Program-made: the position numbers and the translations under genes
The notes under the pieces: generated by a model
The model's database searches: none
The model's input: the letters and a program-made list of their open reading frames with translations, nothing else
What the model was told of the DNA's origin: nothing
In this document: in pieces, positions 1 through 7,960 of the stretch
Layout: every line of letters begins with the position of its first letter
How positions within the stretch are numbered: position 1 is the stretch's first letter
DNA from: Bacteroidota bacterium
GTDB lineage: Bacteria; Bacteroidota; Bacteroidia; Bacteroidales; UBA1715
Direction: 5' to 3'
Assembly (NCBI GenBank): GCA_009786075.1
Contig: WQTX01000003.1
Span: 1 to 64,000 of the forward strand
DNA: 64,000 nucleotides

Positions 1-19
1 TTTTTGTTATTAATATTAC

Positions 20-82
20 GGTGCTACGCACCTTACGTTTACTATCATTGTTTTTACTACCAATATCTCGGTGCTCTGCACC
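20..82. repeat. pair of GGTGC-NNNN-GCACC mini-hairpins
   Basis: Two 13-nt palindromes, GGTGCTACGCACC (20-32) and GGTGCTCTGCACC (70-82), lie 50 nt apart in matching context (CGGTGC...GCACCTT). The loops differ while the arms are kept. No gene is seen in the first 170 bases. They look like dispersed intergenic hairpins; function unknown. Confidence 0.6.
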
Positions 83-143
83 TTTGCTTTCGATTTGAAA
101 GGTCTAAAATTGATAATTTAACTTTTAGGACAGCCTCTTTTTT

Positions 144-238
144 GTAAAAAATGTGATTAAAACGGCATTAAAGTTGTAAAAAATGTGTAAATTTATCTTT
201 ATTTTTTTGTAAAAAATGTGATAAAAACACCATTAAAA
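144..238. repeat. AT-rich direct repeats
   Basis: The word GTAAAAAATGTG occurs three times (144-155, 176-187, 209-220). The first and third copies are followed by similar tails (ATTAAAACGGCATTAAA and ATAAAAACACCATTAAA). They sit directly before the DUF4143 remnant and may be duplicated debris of its 5' part or an insertion scar. Confidence 0.55.
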
Positions 239-558
239 CCGTTTTTACGGAATTTAAAGGTGCTTTGGCAGAGCAGTTTGTTTTTCAGCAATTGTTGCTG
301 AACGAAACATTGTCTATTCACTATTATCAAATCAACAACAGATTGGAAATTGATTTTGTTGTGCAAAACGAAGAAGACGAAATAATACCTGTTGAAACAA
401 AATCGGGTACAAATGTGGAAACAAAAAGTTTGAAAACGTATTGCGATACATTTCAACCATCGAAAGCTATTCGCACTTCTTTGACGAATTACAATAAGGA
501 AAATTGGCTGACAAATGTACCGTTGTATGTTATTGGGGAATATTTTAAAGTCAACTAA
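235..558 (+). pseudogene. C-terminal remnant of a DUF4143 AAA+ ATPase
   Basis: The reading frame encodes about 107 residues matching the end of the large ATP-binding DUF4143 family: an FKGALAEQFVFQQL segment, then the nuclease-like core ending EIDFVV...EIIPVETKSG, and the usual tail VPLYVIGEYF. The family is normally about 380-450 aa with an N-terminal P-loop ATPase, which is missing; upstream there are only AT-rich direct repeats. No ATG exists in frame; the first possible start is TTG at 265. The acidic and Lys residues (D...E-x-K) fit a PD-(D/E)XK fold. I read it as a decayed gene rather than a functional small protein. Confidence 0.75.
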
Positions 559-574
559 GATTTTCAAAATTATA

Positions 575-635
575 TCTTGCTAATCTTGAAAATTTTGTAA
601 AAATCTTGGTTCAAGACAAAAATTTAGTATATTTG
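575..635 (+). repeat. promoter-bearing repeat, copy 1 of 2
   Basis: About 60 bases here are closely related to 28949-29010. The shared blocks are ATCTTGC, an A/T-rich middle, GGTTCAAGACAAAAA and a final TA-N2-TTTG. Each copy ends in a Bacteroidetes -7 box and precedes an unrelated transcription unit (structured RNA here, SIMPL gene there), so a promoter cassette appears to be duplicated. Confidence 0.65.
606..635 (+). promoter_or_regulatory. Bacteroidetes-type promoter before the structured RNA
   Basis: TTG at 606-608, a 19-nt spacer, then TATATTTG at 628-635 fit the primary sigma consensus of Bacteroidetes (TTTG / TAnnTTTG). The expected start is near 642, some 20 nt before the conserved part of the RNA. 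Confidence 0.7.
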
Positions 636-660
636 TGTAATTATAAAACGAATAAAAATA

Positions 661-874
661 TTTGCCTATGAATTAAAAGCGTAATTAATACGCACATTTT
701 TGTTGGAAAAAGCATTTTAAGTTTCTTTCTCGGTAGGAAAATTTGGCGATTTGAATCACGGAAAGTTTAAGTTAAAATGCCTGCGTTTGGCGTGGGCTTT
801 TACTTATTCTGTCGTGATGGGTTACGCCAAATACCTCTACTGAGCGGGATACTGAAAAGTACCACGCTTTTTTT
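661..874 (+). ncRNA. structured RNA element, copy 1 (unassigned family)
   Basis: This region is homologous to 14961-15202 and folds alike. Visible pairings: hairpin GCGTA/TACGC (679-683/689-693); long stem of CTCGGTAG with CTACTGAG (729-736/837-844), ATTTGGCG with CGCCAAAT (741-748/825-832) and ATCACG with CGTGAT (755-760/813-818); apical hairpin GCCTGCG/CGTGGGC around 779-797. The 3' end CCACGC (862-867) can pair with GCGTGG (790-795) in the apical region, which would be a pseudoknot or an alternative fold. Seven Ts (868-874) run straight into the ATG of the next small ORF. The primary sequence differs from copy 2 but the same helices are kept, which argues for selection on structure. It has its own promoter. 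It could be an independent RNA ending at the T-run or an attenuator leader. I know no named family that fits. Confidence 0.7.
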
Positions 875-1050
875 ATGTCAAAAATTAAAAAATCGACGAC
901 GGGAAAACCGCCACAATATATAAGACAGATTCGTAACTGTTTCCCAAAAAATGCGAAGTGAAACTACAAGAACACTCAAATCATATTGTAGGGAAAGCTG
1001 AAATTCCTAAAAACGGGCGAAATATTTCCTACGAAAAGCCACAAGAGTAG
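875..1050 (+). pseudogene. small ORF after the structured RNA, interrupted by a -1 shift at A6
   Basis: ATG at 875 follows the T7 run of the RNA without a gap, exactly as the XRE gene does after copy 2. Frame 1 gives a basic 28-residue peptide (MSKIKKSTTGKPP...) and stops at 959-961. Re-reading one A in the A6 run (946-951) continues in frame to TAG at 1048-1050, giving about 58 residues ending NISYEKPQE with no further stop. Codons around the run read CCA-AAA-AAT, so the heptamer A AAA AAT also fits a -1 slippery site. The likeliest reading is a one-base deletion; programmed slippage or a sequencing indel remain possible. The protein family is not recognised. Confidence 0.5.
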
Positions 1051-1076
1051 AAGGAGGACTTAAACTAATTTTTAAA

Positions 1077-1382
1077 ATGAAAAAAATATTATTAATTTTA
1101 ACAGCAGTGATTGGATTTGCTTTTGCTGCTAATGCGCAAGATAATTGTGCGAGTTCATCAAGGGGAACAGACAAATATGGTCGTGATGTTATTAATTTCA
1201 CTAATGATTGTAGTAGTCGTATTACATGCACATATGAATATTGGAATGGTAGTAAATGGACAGAAAATACTGTTCCAGTAGCTGCTCATGATAAAGCTTT
1301 AAACCGTCCTACAGGAACTAAAAGTAATTTGCCAAAAGGCTATGACGATAGTGTTAGAAACATAACATATTCATACTATTGA
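1077..1382 (+). CDS. small secreted protein of unknown function
   Basis: A 101-residue protein with a clear signal peptide (Lys-Lys start, hydrophobic core, cleavage after ANA-Q near residue 20). The mature part is about 80 residues, polar, with three cysteines (NCASS, NDCSS, ITCTY) and a run of aromatic residues at the end (ITYSYY). It ends without a membrane segment, so it should be periplasmic or secreted. A purine-rich AAGGAGGA lies 18 nt upstream (1051-1058), unusual for this genome and perhaps part of the preceding ORF's tail. No family recognised; the region downstream encodes another exported protein. Confidence 0.7.
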   Translation: MKKILLILTAVIGFAFAANAQDNCASSSRGTDKYGRDVINFTNDCSSRITCTYEYWNGSKWTENTVPVAAHDKALNRPTGTKSNLPKGYDDSVRNITYSYY

Positions 1383-1468
1383 ATGTAAATTGAAAAAAGG
1401 TAGTCTGAAAATGTCTACCTCTTTTCTATGTTAAATCATTTTTTTAAATCACTTAAATTTTTAATTGT

Positions 1469-2074
1469 ATGAGAAAAATATTTTTAATCATTTTTTTATT
1501 AAGCGCAAAAATCGGTTTTGCGCAACCCTCTTTTGAAGACGGTTACAAATTCGGTTATGAACTTGGAAGTGCAGTCGTAGAAAGCACAGAGGGTATTTAC
1601 ATAGATAATGGTCGTTATTTTGCTTTTGGAGCCGGATTCGGTCAACCTTATGGTAATGGTGGCGTTAAAATTTTCAGTCGTTTCTGGGAAAATTGGGCTA
1701 CTGTGGGATTAAGTGCAGGATTAGGGCTTAGTTCCGACGGTAATTTTAATCAAGGAGTTGTTTCCTCCGGAACTTTATGGTCGATTGGATTTCAAAGTCA
1801 TTTTGGAAATTTCTATTTGGATACTCAAGTTTGTAAAATTGCTGAAGTTAAGACTAAAAAAGAAGAAAAAAATATTATAGGAGCAAGTCTGCATCTTGGA
1901 TATAACTGGTTTTTTCATAAAAACTTGGGTCTCAATTTTTCATTAGGGTGGGTTATGCCTTGGATTCCAGATTTTGATAGAAATTACGAAGATATGATTT
2001 GGGAGCGTTACAATAAGACTGATCTTGGTAATTTTGATTGGGGAATAGGGATTTCGTGTAGATTACCCTACTAA
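1469..2074 (+). CDS. outer membrane beta-barrel-like protein
   Basis: This 201-residue protein starts with a signal peptide ending near FAQ (residue 19). The rest alternates short hydrophobic and polar strands rich in Gly and aromatic residues (FAFGAGFG, WATVGLSAGLGL, LHLGYNWFF, LGLNFSLGWVMPW), as in small porin-like or OmpW-sized barrels, though the last residue is Tyr (CRLPY) rather than Phe. It is preceded by 86 nt with no obvious terminator and followed by a hairpin terminator at 2115. Function unknown; location in the outer membrane is inferred from composition only. Confidence 0.65.
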   Translation: MRKIFLIIFLLSAKIGFAQPSFEDGYKFGYELGSAVVESTEGIYIDNGRYFAFGAGFGQPYGNGGVKIFSRFWENWATVGLSAGLGLSSDGNFNQGVVSSGTLWSIGFQSHFGNFYLDTQVCKIAEVKTKKEEKNIIGASLHLGYNWFFHKNLGLNFSLGWVMPWIPDFDRNYEDMIWERYNKTDLGNFDWGIGISCRLPY

Positions 2075-2114
2075 ACACAGAATAATTGTCGGAATCAAGA
2101 TTTACAGAACGGCG

Positions 2115-2150
2115 AAGCCTTGCACGAAAATTGCAAGGCTTTGTTTATTC
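2115..2150 (+). terminator. intrinsic terminator after the barrel gene
   Basis: AAGCCTTGC (2115-2123) pairs with GCAAGGCTT (2133-2141) and is followed by a T-rich tract. The gene on the opposite strand ends at 2178, so it sits between convergent genes. Confidence 0.65.
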
Positions 2151-2177
2151 TATTATTTTGTGTTTGCCCTAATATAT

Positions 2178-2831
2178 TTATTTCACCGCAACAGCCTCAA
2201 TTTCAATCATTGCCATTTTGGGCAATTGTTTCACAGCCACACACGAACGAGTCGGCGGATTTTCGGGGAAATACTGCGAATAAATAGTATTGAGTACTGC
2301 AAAATTGTCTATAAAACATTCGTCTTCGTCAAAGAAATCTTCGTCAAATTCGTCTTCTTCAATACAATGACATTCACAGGTACAATTTTCATCGCAGTTG
2401 CACTCACAATGACATTCACAGGTGCAATTCTCATCACAATCTTCACCACAGTTGCACTCACAATGACAACTGCAATTCTCATCGCAATCACAATCGCAAT
2501 CTTCGTCGTCATCACACAAAGGGTCTTGATATTCGCCTAAGAGTGGTTGATACACACGGTCATAATCTTCCCGTAGTTCAAAACCGTAGAAATCGGAAAT
2601 AAAAATTGTAGTTTTTACCACATCTGACATTGAAAATTGCGCTTCTTCAACAATTGTCTGTAAGTTTTTTAATACTTGCTGCACTTGTTCCAAAAACGTT
2701 TCGGGCATTTCGCCGCTTTCTGCATCTATGGGCAATTGACCCGATACAAAAAGCATGTTTCCCGCTTGCACTGCTTGTGAGTAAGCATTCGATGCTTGGG
2801 GAGCTTTGTGGGTTGCGATGATTTTTTTCAT
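2178..2831 (-). CDS. RidA-family protein with a Cys-rich insertion
   Basis: RidA (YjgF/UK114) proteins are about 125-130 aa trimers that hydrolyse reactive enamine/imine intermediates. Here the protein is 217 aa. Residues 1-80 are a normal RidA N-terminal half (APQASNAYSQA, MLFVSGQLP, VVKTTIFISD) and residues 176-217 a normal C-terminal end (FAVLNTIYSQYF, PTRSC with the conserved Arg near 195, MAMIEIEAVA). Between them, residues 81-175 are extra: an acidic stretch with 20 cysteines in 51 residues (106-156), arranged as repeats of C-D-E-N-C-T/S-C-E/H-C, plus His and a second acidic tract. At DNA level this is a set of imperfect direct repeats. The layout resembles a metallothionein-like metal-binding loop, which is inference. 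ATG at 2831 was chosen because RidA similarity starts there; the upstream codons are an intergenic repeat. Gene symbol withheld because the fusion is atypical. Confidence 0.85.
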   Translation of the reverse strand: MKKIIATHKAPQASNAYSQAVQAGNMLFVSGQLPIDAESGEMPETFLEQVQQVLKNLQTIVEEAQFSMSDVVKTTIFISDFYGFELREDYDRVYQPLLGEYQDPLCDDDEDCDCDCDENCSCHCECNCGEDCDENCTCECHCECNCDENCTCECHCIEEDEFDEDFFDEDECFIDNFAVLNTIYSQYFPENPPTRSCVAVKQLPKMAMIEIEAVAVK

Positions 2832-2847
2832 AGGAGTTTGATTAAAA

Positions 2848-2978
2848 AGCCCCCTCCCGACCTCCCCCACAAGGGGGAGGAGAAAGAAAGCCGAGTTATA
2901 ATTATTATTGTTGTATCATTTTATTCATTTCTTATCAATTGCTTCAGAAAGTCCCCCTTGAGGGGGATTTAGGGGGCT
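2848..2978 (-). repeat. stop-to-start palindromic element A1
   Basis: A 131-bp element bounded by AGCCCCC/GGGGGCT inverted ends fills the gap between the M48 stop codon (2 nt away) and the ridA start. Read with transcription it begins AGCCCCCTAAATCCCCC, forms a CCCCCTCAAGGGGG hairpin, passes an AT-rich middle with the words GACTTTCTGAAGCAA, and ends with a second hairpin CTCCCCCTTGTGGGGGAG and AGGGGGCT. The same architecture recurs at 3816, 26175, 30631, 37614, 39151 and 60378. Confidence 0.85.
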
Positions 2979-2980
2979 TT

Positions 2981-3799
2981 TTATGGTAACAACGCTTTAA
3001 ATTGCGCATACTGACTTTCATATTTTTGTCCTGCCGGACTACCCAATTTTTGCCATACTTTCATTATATTTTCTTTGCGATTGTCGTCGTATGGGTGTGT
3101 GCGCAAGAATTCAAATTTACCGTTTGGTTGTGATAAGCTATCTGCTTTCATTTGGTCGAAAAAATCCACAATTGCCGTAGGGTCGTAGGTTCTGTTTGCA
3201 TTAGCAATAGATACTAAATAACGTACCGAATATTCGTCGGCTTCGTATTCATGTTTGCGTGAGAATTGTAATGCTGCACCGGTTTGTGCAATGCTGCTTA
3301 CAATCTGCGTTAAGCCGCTCGCATTTTTACCAGCCACAATGTCAAGCAAAAAAGCAATTCCTTGTTGTTTTGTCATTGATTCTGTTGAGTGGCGTCGGTC
3401 GGAATGAGCAATTTCGTGCGCCATTACTCCGGCAAATTCGGCTTCCGATGTGGCATATTTCAAAAAACCGGTGTAAAAATATAATTGCCCACCCGGAGCG
3501 GCAAAAGCATTCAACACATCTTTATTGATAATGGTTACTCTCCATTTAAAATCGTTTTTATGATTTACTTCTTTCGAGTTTAGAACAGTGTTCATAATGT
3601 CCCAAACATACTTGTATGCTGCGACATTGCTCGAACTATCTAAAATAGGATATTCCGTAGGATTTGCCGCAATTTCGTCGGCAATTTGTAAGCCCAATTG
3701 TCTTTCTTGGTCAAGAGAAAAAAAAGGGTTGAAATCTTTTTTGCACGAAACTGTCATGCAGCTAAGAACGATACTGAGGTAAAGGAAGGTTTTTTTCAT
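2981..3799 (-). CDS. M48-family metalloprotease lipoprotein
   Basis: A 272-residue protein with a lipoprotein signal peptide (lipobox TVSC, Cys near residue 19). The zinc-protease motif HEIAH lies near residue 129, preceded by the M48 hallmark NAFAAPGGQLYFYTGFL; the third zinc ligand is in HEYEADEYSVRYL. This is the BepA/LoiP-like group of periplasmic M48 proteases that clear misfolded outer-membrane proteins. The C-terminus lacks the TPR domain of BepA. It lies between ald and ridA on the same strand, separated from each by copies of the palindromic element. Confidence 0.88.
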   Translation of the reverse strand: MKKTFLYLSIVLSCMTVSCKKDFNPFFSLDQERQLGLQIADEIAANPTEYPILDSSSNVAAYKYVWDIMNTVLNSKEVNHKNDFKWRVTIINKDVLNAFAAPGGQLYFYTGFLKYATSEAEFAGVMAHEIAHSDRRHSTESMTKQQGIAFLLDIVAGKNASGLTQIVSSIAQTGAALQFSRKHEYEADEYSVRYLVSIANANRTYDPTAIVDFFDQMKADSLSQPNGKFEFLRTHPYDDNRKENIMKVWQKLGSPAGQKYESQYAQFKALLP

Positions 3800-3815
3800 G
3801 GTTTTTTGATTTAAG

Positions 3816-3957
3816 AGCCCCCTAAATCCCCCTCAGGGGGACTTTTGGAACCGTGGTTTATTATTAAATTAGGTATAAATATATAAGTTTATCGTTTTTA
3901 TTCATTTTTTTATTTTTTCTTCAGCAAGTCCCCCTTAAGGGGGGATTTAGGGGGGCT
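3816..3957 (-). repeat. stop-to-start palindromic element A2
   Basis: A 142-bp copy abutting the ald stop codon (3958-3960) with no gap and ending 16 nt before the M48 start. Both ends are of the AGCCCCCTAAATCCCCC type, so this copy is nearly symmetric. Its AT-rich centre resembles those of A1 and A4. Confidence 0.8.
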
Positions 3958-5169
3958 TCACATCGCCGCTATCAGCAAATCAATATGCTTAAACGGCACA
4001 CTAAGTTTCTGAGCAATAAAACTGTTCGTTACAATTCCATTGAACACATACACGCCTTGGCGGATTTTATAATCGTGTTTTATGTAATTTTTTATGCCGC
4101 CCATTTCGCTCATATTCAAAAGTATAGGTACTATGCCGTTGCTCAATGCTATGCTCGAAGTGCGGGCTGCACGCGAATTAATATTCGGCACGCAATAGTG
4201 AATAACGCCATGCTGTGTAAACGTAGGTTGGGCGTGAGTTGTTGTGCGCGATGTTTCAAAACAGCCGCCTTGTCCCATTGTTACATCAATTATTACGGAG
4301 CCTTTTTTCATGTTTTGCACCAATTCTTCGTCTATAATTATAGGTGTTTCGTTGTCGTTTTGGTGTATTGCGCCAATTACTGCATCGGCAGATTGCAAGG
4401 CTTTTTTAAGTACCGAAGGGTGGAAATTTGAAGTAAATAATCGTTGCCCCAAAGCGTTTTGAATATTGGTTAAACGAGTGTGCGAAGCGTCGAAAATTTT
4501 AACCTGCGCTCCCAAACCAAGAGCGGCGCGAGCGGCACATTCGCCTGCGGTGTTTGCGCCCAAAATTACCACTTCGGCAGGACTAATACCGGTAACGCCG
4601 CCAAGCAAAACGCCATTTGCCTGCTCGGCATTGCTTAAATATTCTGCCGCTACAAGTACAGACATTGTACCGGCAATTTCGTTCATGGAATGTACAAACG
4701 GGTAGTGATTTTCGTTATTGTGAATATATTCGTAGGCTATGGCTACAATTTTCTTTTGCTGTAATTTCTGTAATTGTTGTTTGGCGTAATTATTTATCAA
4801 AAACGACGATATAATCGTTTGATTATCACGCAGTAAATCTATTTCTTCATCGATTAATTGTCCAACTTTTACAAGTACATCGGCTTCAAAAACGGCTTTG
4901 TTCGATGCAAAAATTTCGGCACCGGCAGCGGCATAATCTTCGTCGCTGAAATGAATAGAAGCGGCGGCGTGTTGTTCATACAATACCCTGTTGCCTTTTT
5001 GCACCAATAATTCTACGGCTTGCGGAGTGAGTGCCACGCATTTTTCGTTTGGGTCAATTTCTTTGAGTATGCCTATGGAAATACTGCGCTTAACGGCAGA
5101 AATTTCAAGCATTTCTTCCTGTGGCAAAAGGCTGGCGCGACTAAACGAAAATTGACTTACTGTTTCCAT
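3958..5169 (-). CDS. ald: alanine dehydrogenase (AlaDH/PNT family)
   Basis: 403 residues matching the AlaDH/PNT fold: N-terminal domain with IGILKEIDPNEKCVALTP, and an NAD-binding Rossmann domain with VVILGANTAGECAARAALGLGAQVKIFD near residues 200-225, then VIIDVTMGQGGCFETSRTTTH and the C-terminal IHYCVPNINSRAARTSS. Known members convert L-alanine to pyruvate and ammonia with NAD, in the cytoplasm. An N-terminal extension of about 27 residues precedes the domain. NAD(P) transhydrogenase alpha subunits share the fold, but no PntB lies nearby. A TAnnTTTG promoter lies just upstream. Confidence 0.82.
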   Translation of the reverse strand: METVSQFSFSRASLLPQEEMLEISAVKRSISIGILKEIDPNEKCVALTPQAVELLVQKGNRVLYEQHAAASIHFSDEDYAAAGAEIFASNKAVFEADVLVKVGQLIDEEIDLLRDNQTIISSFLINNYAKQQLQKLQQKKIVAIAYEYIHNNENHYPFVHSMNEIAGTMSVLVAAEYLSNAEQANGVLLGGVTGISPAEVVILGANTAGECAARAALGLGAQVKIFDASHTRLTNIQNALGQRLFTSNFHPSVLKKALQSADAVIGAIHQNDNETPIIIDEELVQNMKKGSVIIDVTMGQGGCFETSRTTTHAQPTFTQHGVIHYCVPNINSRAARTSSIALSNGIVPILLNMSEMGGIKNYIKHDYKIRQGVYVFNGIVTNSFIAQKLSVPFKHIDLLIAAM

Positions 5170-5190
5170 GATTTTTTAAACATATTAGCA

Positions 5191-5223
5191 CAAATATACG
5201 CTTTTTACAATTAAAAGTCAAAA
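5191..5223 (-). promoter_or_regulatory. promoter of ald
   Basis: On the minus strand TTTTG (5219-5223), a 20-nt spacer and TATATTTG (5191-5198) match the Bacteroidetes consensus. The -7 box lies about 22 nt before the ATG at 5169. Confidence 0.65.
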
Positions 5224-5238
5224 ATTAAGGGTAGAAAA

Positions 5239-7956
5239 TTACTTCGCCTTCACAATTTTTACCTGTTGCGTGCTATTACCTACGGTTATTTGCAGTATAT
5301 ACACCCCATTTTGCACCTGCCACAGCGGAATTGCATGCCTGCCGCCGGTGTTGGCAACGCTACCGCTCCACACAAGCGAACCGTGTAAATCTATGAGCGA
5401 ACAATCTATACTTTGAAACATAGTATTGAGAAATTGCACGAAAATCTCATCGCCTGCCGGTTGTGGGAAAATTTTGCAGTCGGCATTTTCGGCAATTGTA
5501 ATTGATTGTTGGCGAGACAAGGCATAATACGAAATATTTCCCGAATTGGGATTGAACAAATAGGGCGAAAATGCCGTAATTGGTTGTAATGCAAGATTAT
5601 AATTGAGGTTGAAATTGCGATATTTTGTCCATATAGAATTGCTGTAAAATAAGCCGTCAATCGTTGCCGAATTGTCGTGTATGAGAAATAACGAACTTGT
5701 GTCGTTCAATTGATTTTTGTCGTAGCAAACGCCAATGTAAAAACTGTCGCGCACGGCAATTGGTTGCGAAAAATATATTCTGTTGGCAGATTGTGCGTAC
5801 AACCGGGAATTTTGAATTTCTTTTGAATACAAAATTTCGCTTAAATCGCTATTCCACAAATAAACTGTTGTAGCATTTTCAAGATTGCCTGCATTATTAA
5901 TTCCGGCGGTTATTCCGGTTATAAGTTGCTCGCCGGGTGTGCGCACCATATTTGCAAAGCAGGTCATATTCATTTCATTTACGCCCGACCAATTCCGCAC
6001 ATCGCTCGACGAAAGTGTGAGCATGGTGGTTTGTGCCGAAAAAACTGCAATTGAATCGGTTTCAAACAATTCACGGGTTGTGTGTGAAAGCGCATTTGAA
6101 CGAAGTCTTTCAATAAATTCCGGTGCCGTATTTTCTATTGGTGGTAAATAATTTTCGGTGTCGGTGCGTAGCAATTGAATAGCCATAGATGTGTGCGAGC
6201 CTAATTCTGCACTCGAAATCCACGAAGCGTGAGTGGGCGAATACACGAAATAACTGTTTCCAAAATCGCGAGGCTCTGCCAAAAATGCGGTAAATGCCGT
6301 GGAATTGTTGTGTGTTTCGTAGCCAACCCAATAATTTTGTGAAACTTTCAAAGGTTCATCAAAAGAGATGAATACATGATTTCTGGTAATAATCATAGTT
6401 TCGTCAAAGGGTTTCGACCATAGTTTTTTCGTTGGTGTTTCGTTGCCTTCCCACACGCAAAATTCTATATTACTCCGGTTTTGTGCTATATCAATTTTTC
6501 CTAAAATATGAATACCATATATAATAGAATCGTTTGTTTTCGGAAATTTATCGGCAAAAGCCGTCCAGCCGATTTGATTGCTGCTTGCCCACGAGCCTGT
6601 TGCTTTTTTGCCAAAATTGAGTTCTGTGATTGAATCGGTCAGTACAATATTTGATGCTTCGTAATAGCCATGCGGGAAAAAGCCGTCGCATGTTTTTGCG
6701 CCGGAATTTTTAGGGTCTAACCATGCTTTGAGTTGATATTGCGGTTCTGAAAAATAATCCCAAGCGAATGACAATTGTTGAAAATAATCGTTTTGGGGGT
6801 TTTCGCAGGTCGACTCGCCGCCGGTAAGCGTACCTATTATTTGTTTGTTGGCGTTCAACAATGCCGCGCCCGACGAGCCGCCTTCGGTAGTGCCGCGCGA
6901 CCATCGCGAAATAAACCAATGCGAATTTTTAATAAAATTAGTGCCGGAGCCTTCAAATGTTTTTGTTTGCAATGCCACGTCGCTTAAAGCAAGGCGTTTA
7001 GCAGTTCCTGCGGGGTGGTGTATGCAGCTTTCGCCCACCGGTTGTGTGGGCATAATGTTCCAGCCCGAATAAAACAGATTGAACGTCTCCGGTGGTGTAT
7101 AAGCCATGCGCAAAAGCGAAAAATCAAGTTGGCTGTTTTTGCCGGTGGCAAGCAATTCCGAACCGGAAATATTGAAATTTGTGGGCAGTGAGCCGGTAGA
7201 TGTACAACCGGCATATTCGTAATTAAAGTAAAATAGTGTGGTTATCGCTTCGCTGCTGTTAGCCACGCAGTGATTGGCGGTCAAAACGTAGGGCGTGCCA
7301 TCGTGTGCCGTATTGTTTATCAGCGTACCGGTGCAGTAGCGTTTGCCGGCAATAATAAGCCTGCACACCGATTGTTTTTGCGTTTTCCATGTTGCGGCTT
7401 CGGGGCAATTGATGTTAATATGGCAATCGGTAGTTCGCAAACGTGAAGTGCCAATACCAATATCTTTAAACCCGTGCGAAATTTGCCCAATCACAAAACG
7501 GGATTGCAGGCTATTTTCAAGAGGCTCTTGTATGCGCAAAATCATGGTGTCGCCCGTTATAAGCGGACTTACAAAAATCGTAGAAGTAGAGTAGGGGCTG
7601 CGTGAGGCAATTTCCCGCTGTTGCTTGTCGGCATTGAAAAATGTAAGTTGCGAGCCTTGCGGAAGAACAAAATCCTCGAAAATTACATTCAACGAATAGG
7701 CTCCGGGCGAAACAATGATTAAGGCGTAATGTACACTATCGCCTGCAATCCATGTTGAAGCCACGGTTTTTACATCAAGCGAAACGTAAAACGGATAAGC
7801 AAAATTGTTGACATCGGCTTGCAATGCTTGAATACTGTCGGGGGGAATGGGAGGGAGGGTGAGGGTTTCGAAATTTTGCGCAGAAAGAGAATGTATGTTT
7901 ATCAATACAATAATTGTAAATGCACACAAACAGTGTAGTATATTTTTCAAATTCAT
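5239..7956 (-). CDS. secreted trypsin-like protease with T9SS sorting domain
   Basis: 905 residues: signal peptide ending LSAQ (residue 27), a propeptide-like region, and a chymotrypsin-fold protease with His in LTANHC (229), Asp in SQLDFSLL (278) and Ser in GGSSGAALL (362). The layout matches lysyl-endopeptidase-like proteases of Bacteroidetes. A long C-terminal half without clear motifs is followed by a typical T9SS type A sorting domain (ADCKIFPQPAGDEIFVQF...GVYILQITVG...QQVKIVKAK). It should cross the outer membrane through the type IX system and be cleaved or anchored there. ATG 7956 was preferred to the upstream 7980 because the latter overlaps the previous gene's end and adds polar residues before the signal core. 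Confidence 0.87.
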   Translation of the reverse strand: MNLKNILHCLCAFTIIVLINIHSLSAQNFETLTLPPIPPDSIQALQADVNNFAYPFYVSLDVKTVASTWIAGDSVHYALIIVSPGAYSLNVIFEDFVLPQGSQLTFFNADKQQREIASRSPYSTSTIFVSPLITGDTMILRIQEPLENSLQSRFVIGQISHGFKDIGIGTSRLRTTDCHININCPEAATWKTQKQSVCRLIIAGKRYCTGTLINNTAHDGTPYVLTANHCVANSSEAITTLFYFNYEYAGCTSTGSLPTNFNISGSELLATGKNSQLDFSLLRMAYTPPETFNLFYSGWNIMPTQPVGESCIHHPAGTAKRLALSDVALQTKTFEGSGTNFIKNSHWFISRWSRGTTEGGSSGAALLNANKQIIGTLTGGESTCENPQNDYFQQLSFAWDYFSEPQYQLKAWLDPKNSGAKTCDGFFPHGYYEASNIVLTDSITELNFGKKATGSWASSNQIGWTAFADKFPKTNDSIIYGIHILGKIDIAQNRSNIEFCVWEGNETPTKKLWSKPFDETMIITRNHVFISFDEPLKVSQNYWVGYETHNNSTAFTAFLAEPRDFGNSYFVYSPTHASWISSAELGSHTSMAIQLLRTDTENYLPPIENTAPEFIERLRSNALSHTTRELFETDSIAVFSAQTTMLTLSSSDVRNWSGVNEMNMTCFANMVRTPGEQLITGITAGINNAGNLENATTVYLWNSDLSEILYSKEIQNSRLYAQSANRIYFSQPIAVRDSFYIGVCYDKNQLNDTSSLFLIHDNSATIDGLFYSNSIWTKYRNFNLNYNLALQPITAFSPYLFNPNSGNISYYALSRQQSITIAENADCKIFPQPAGDEIFVQFLNTMFQSIDCSLIDLHGSLVWSGSVANTGGRHAIPLWQVQNGVYILQITVGNSTQQVKIVKAK

Positions 7957-7960
7957 AATT

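Noticed and set aside
661..874. RNA copy 1 considered as a mere terminator of the DUF4143 remnant
   Set aside because: It has its own promoter and a 200-nt conserved fold shared with a distant locus; a terminator would not need this.
2160..2540. Open frame on the plus strand over the ridA insertion, rich in Thr/Ile
   Set aside because: It is the antisense of the Cys/Asp codon repeats; the hydrophobic runs come from repeat composition and the minus strand has clear RidA homology on both sides.
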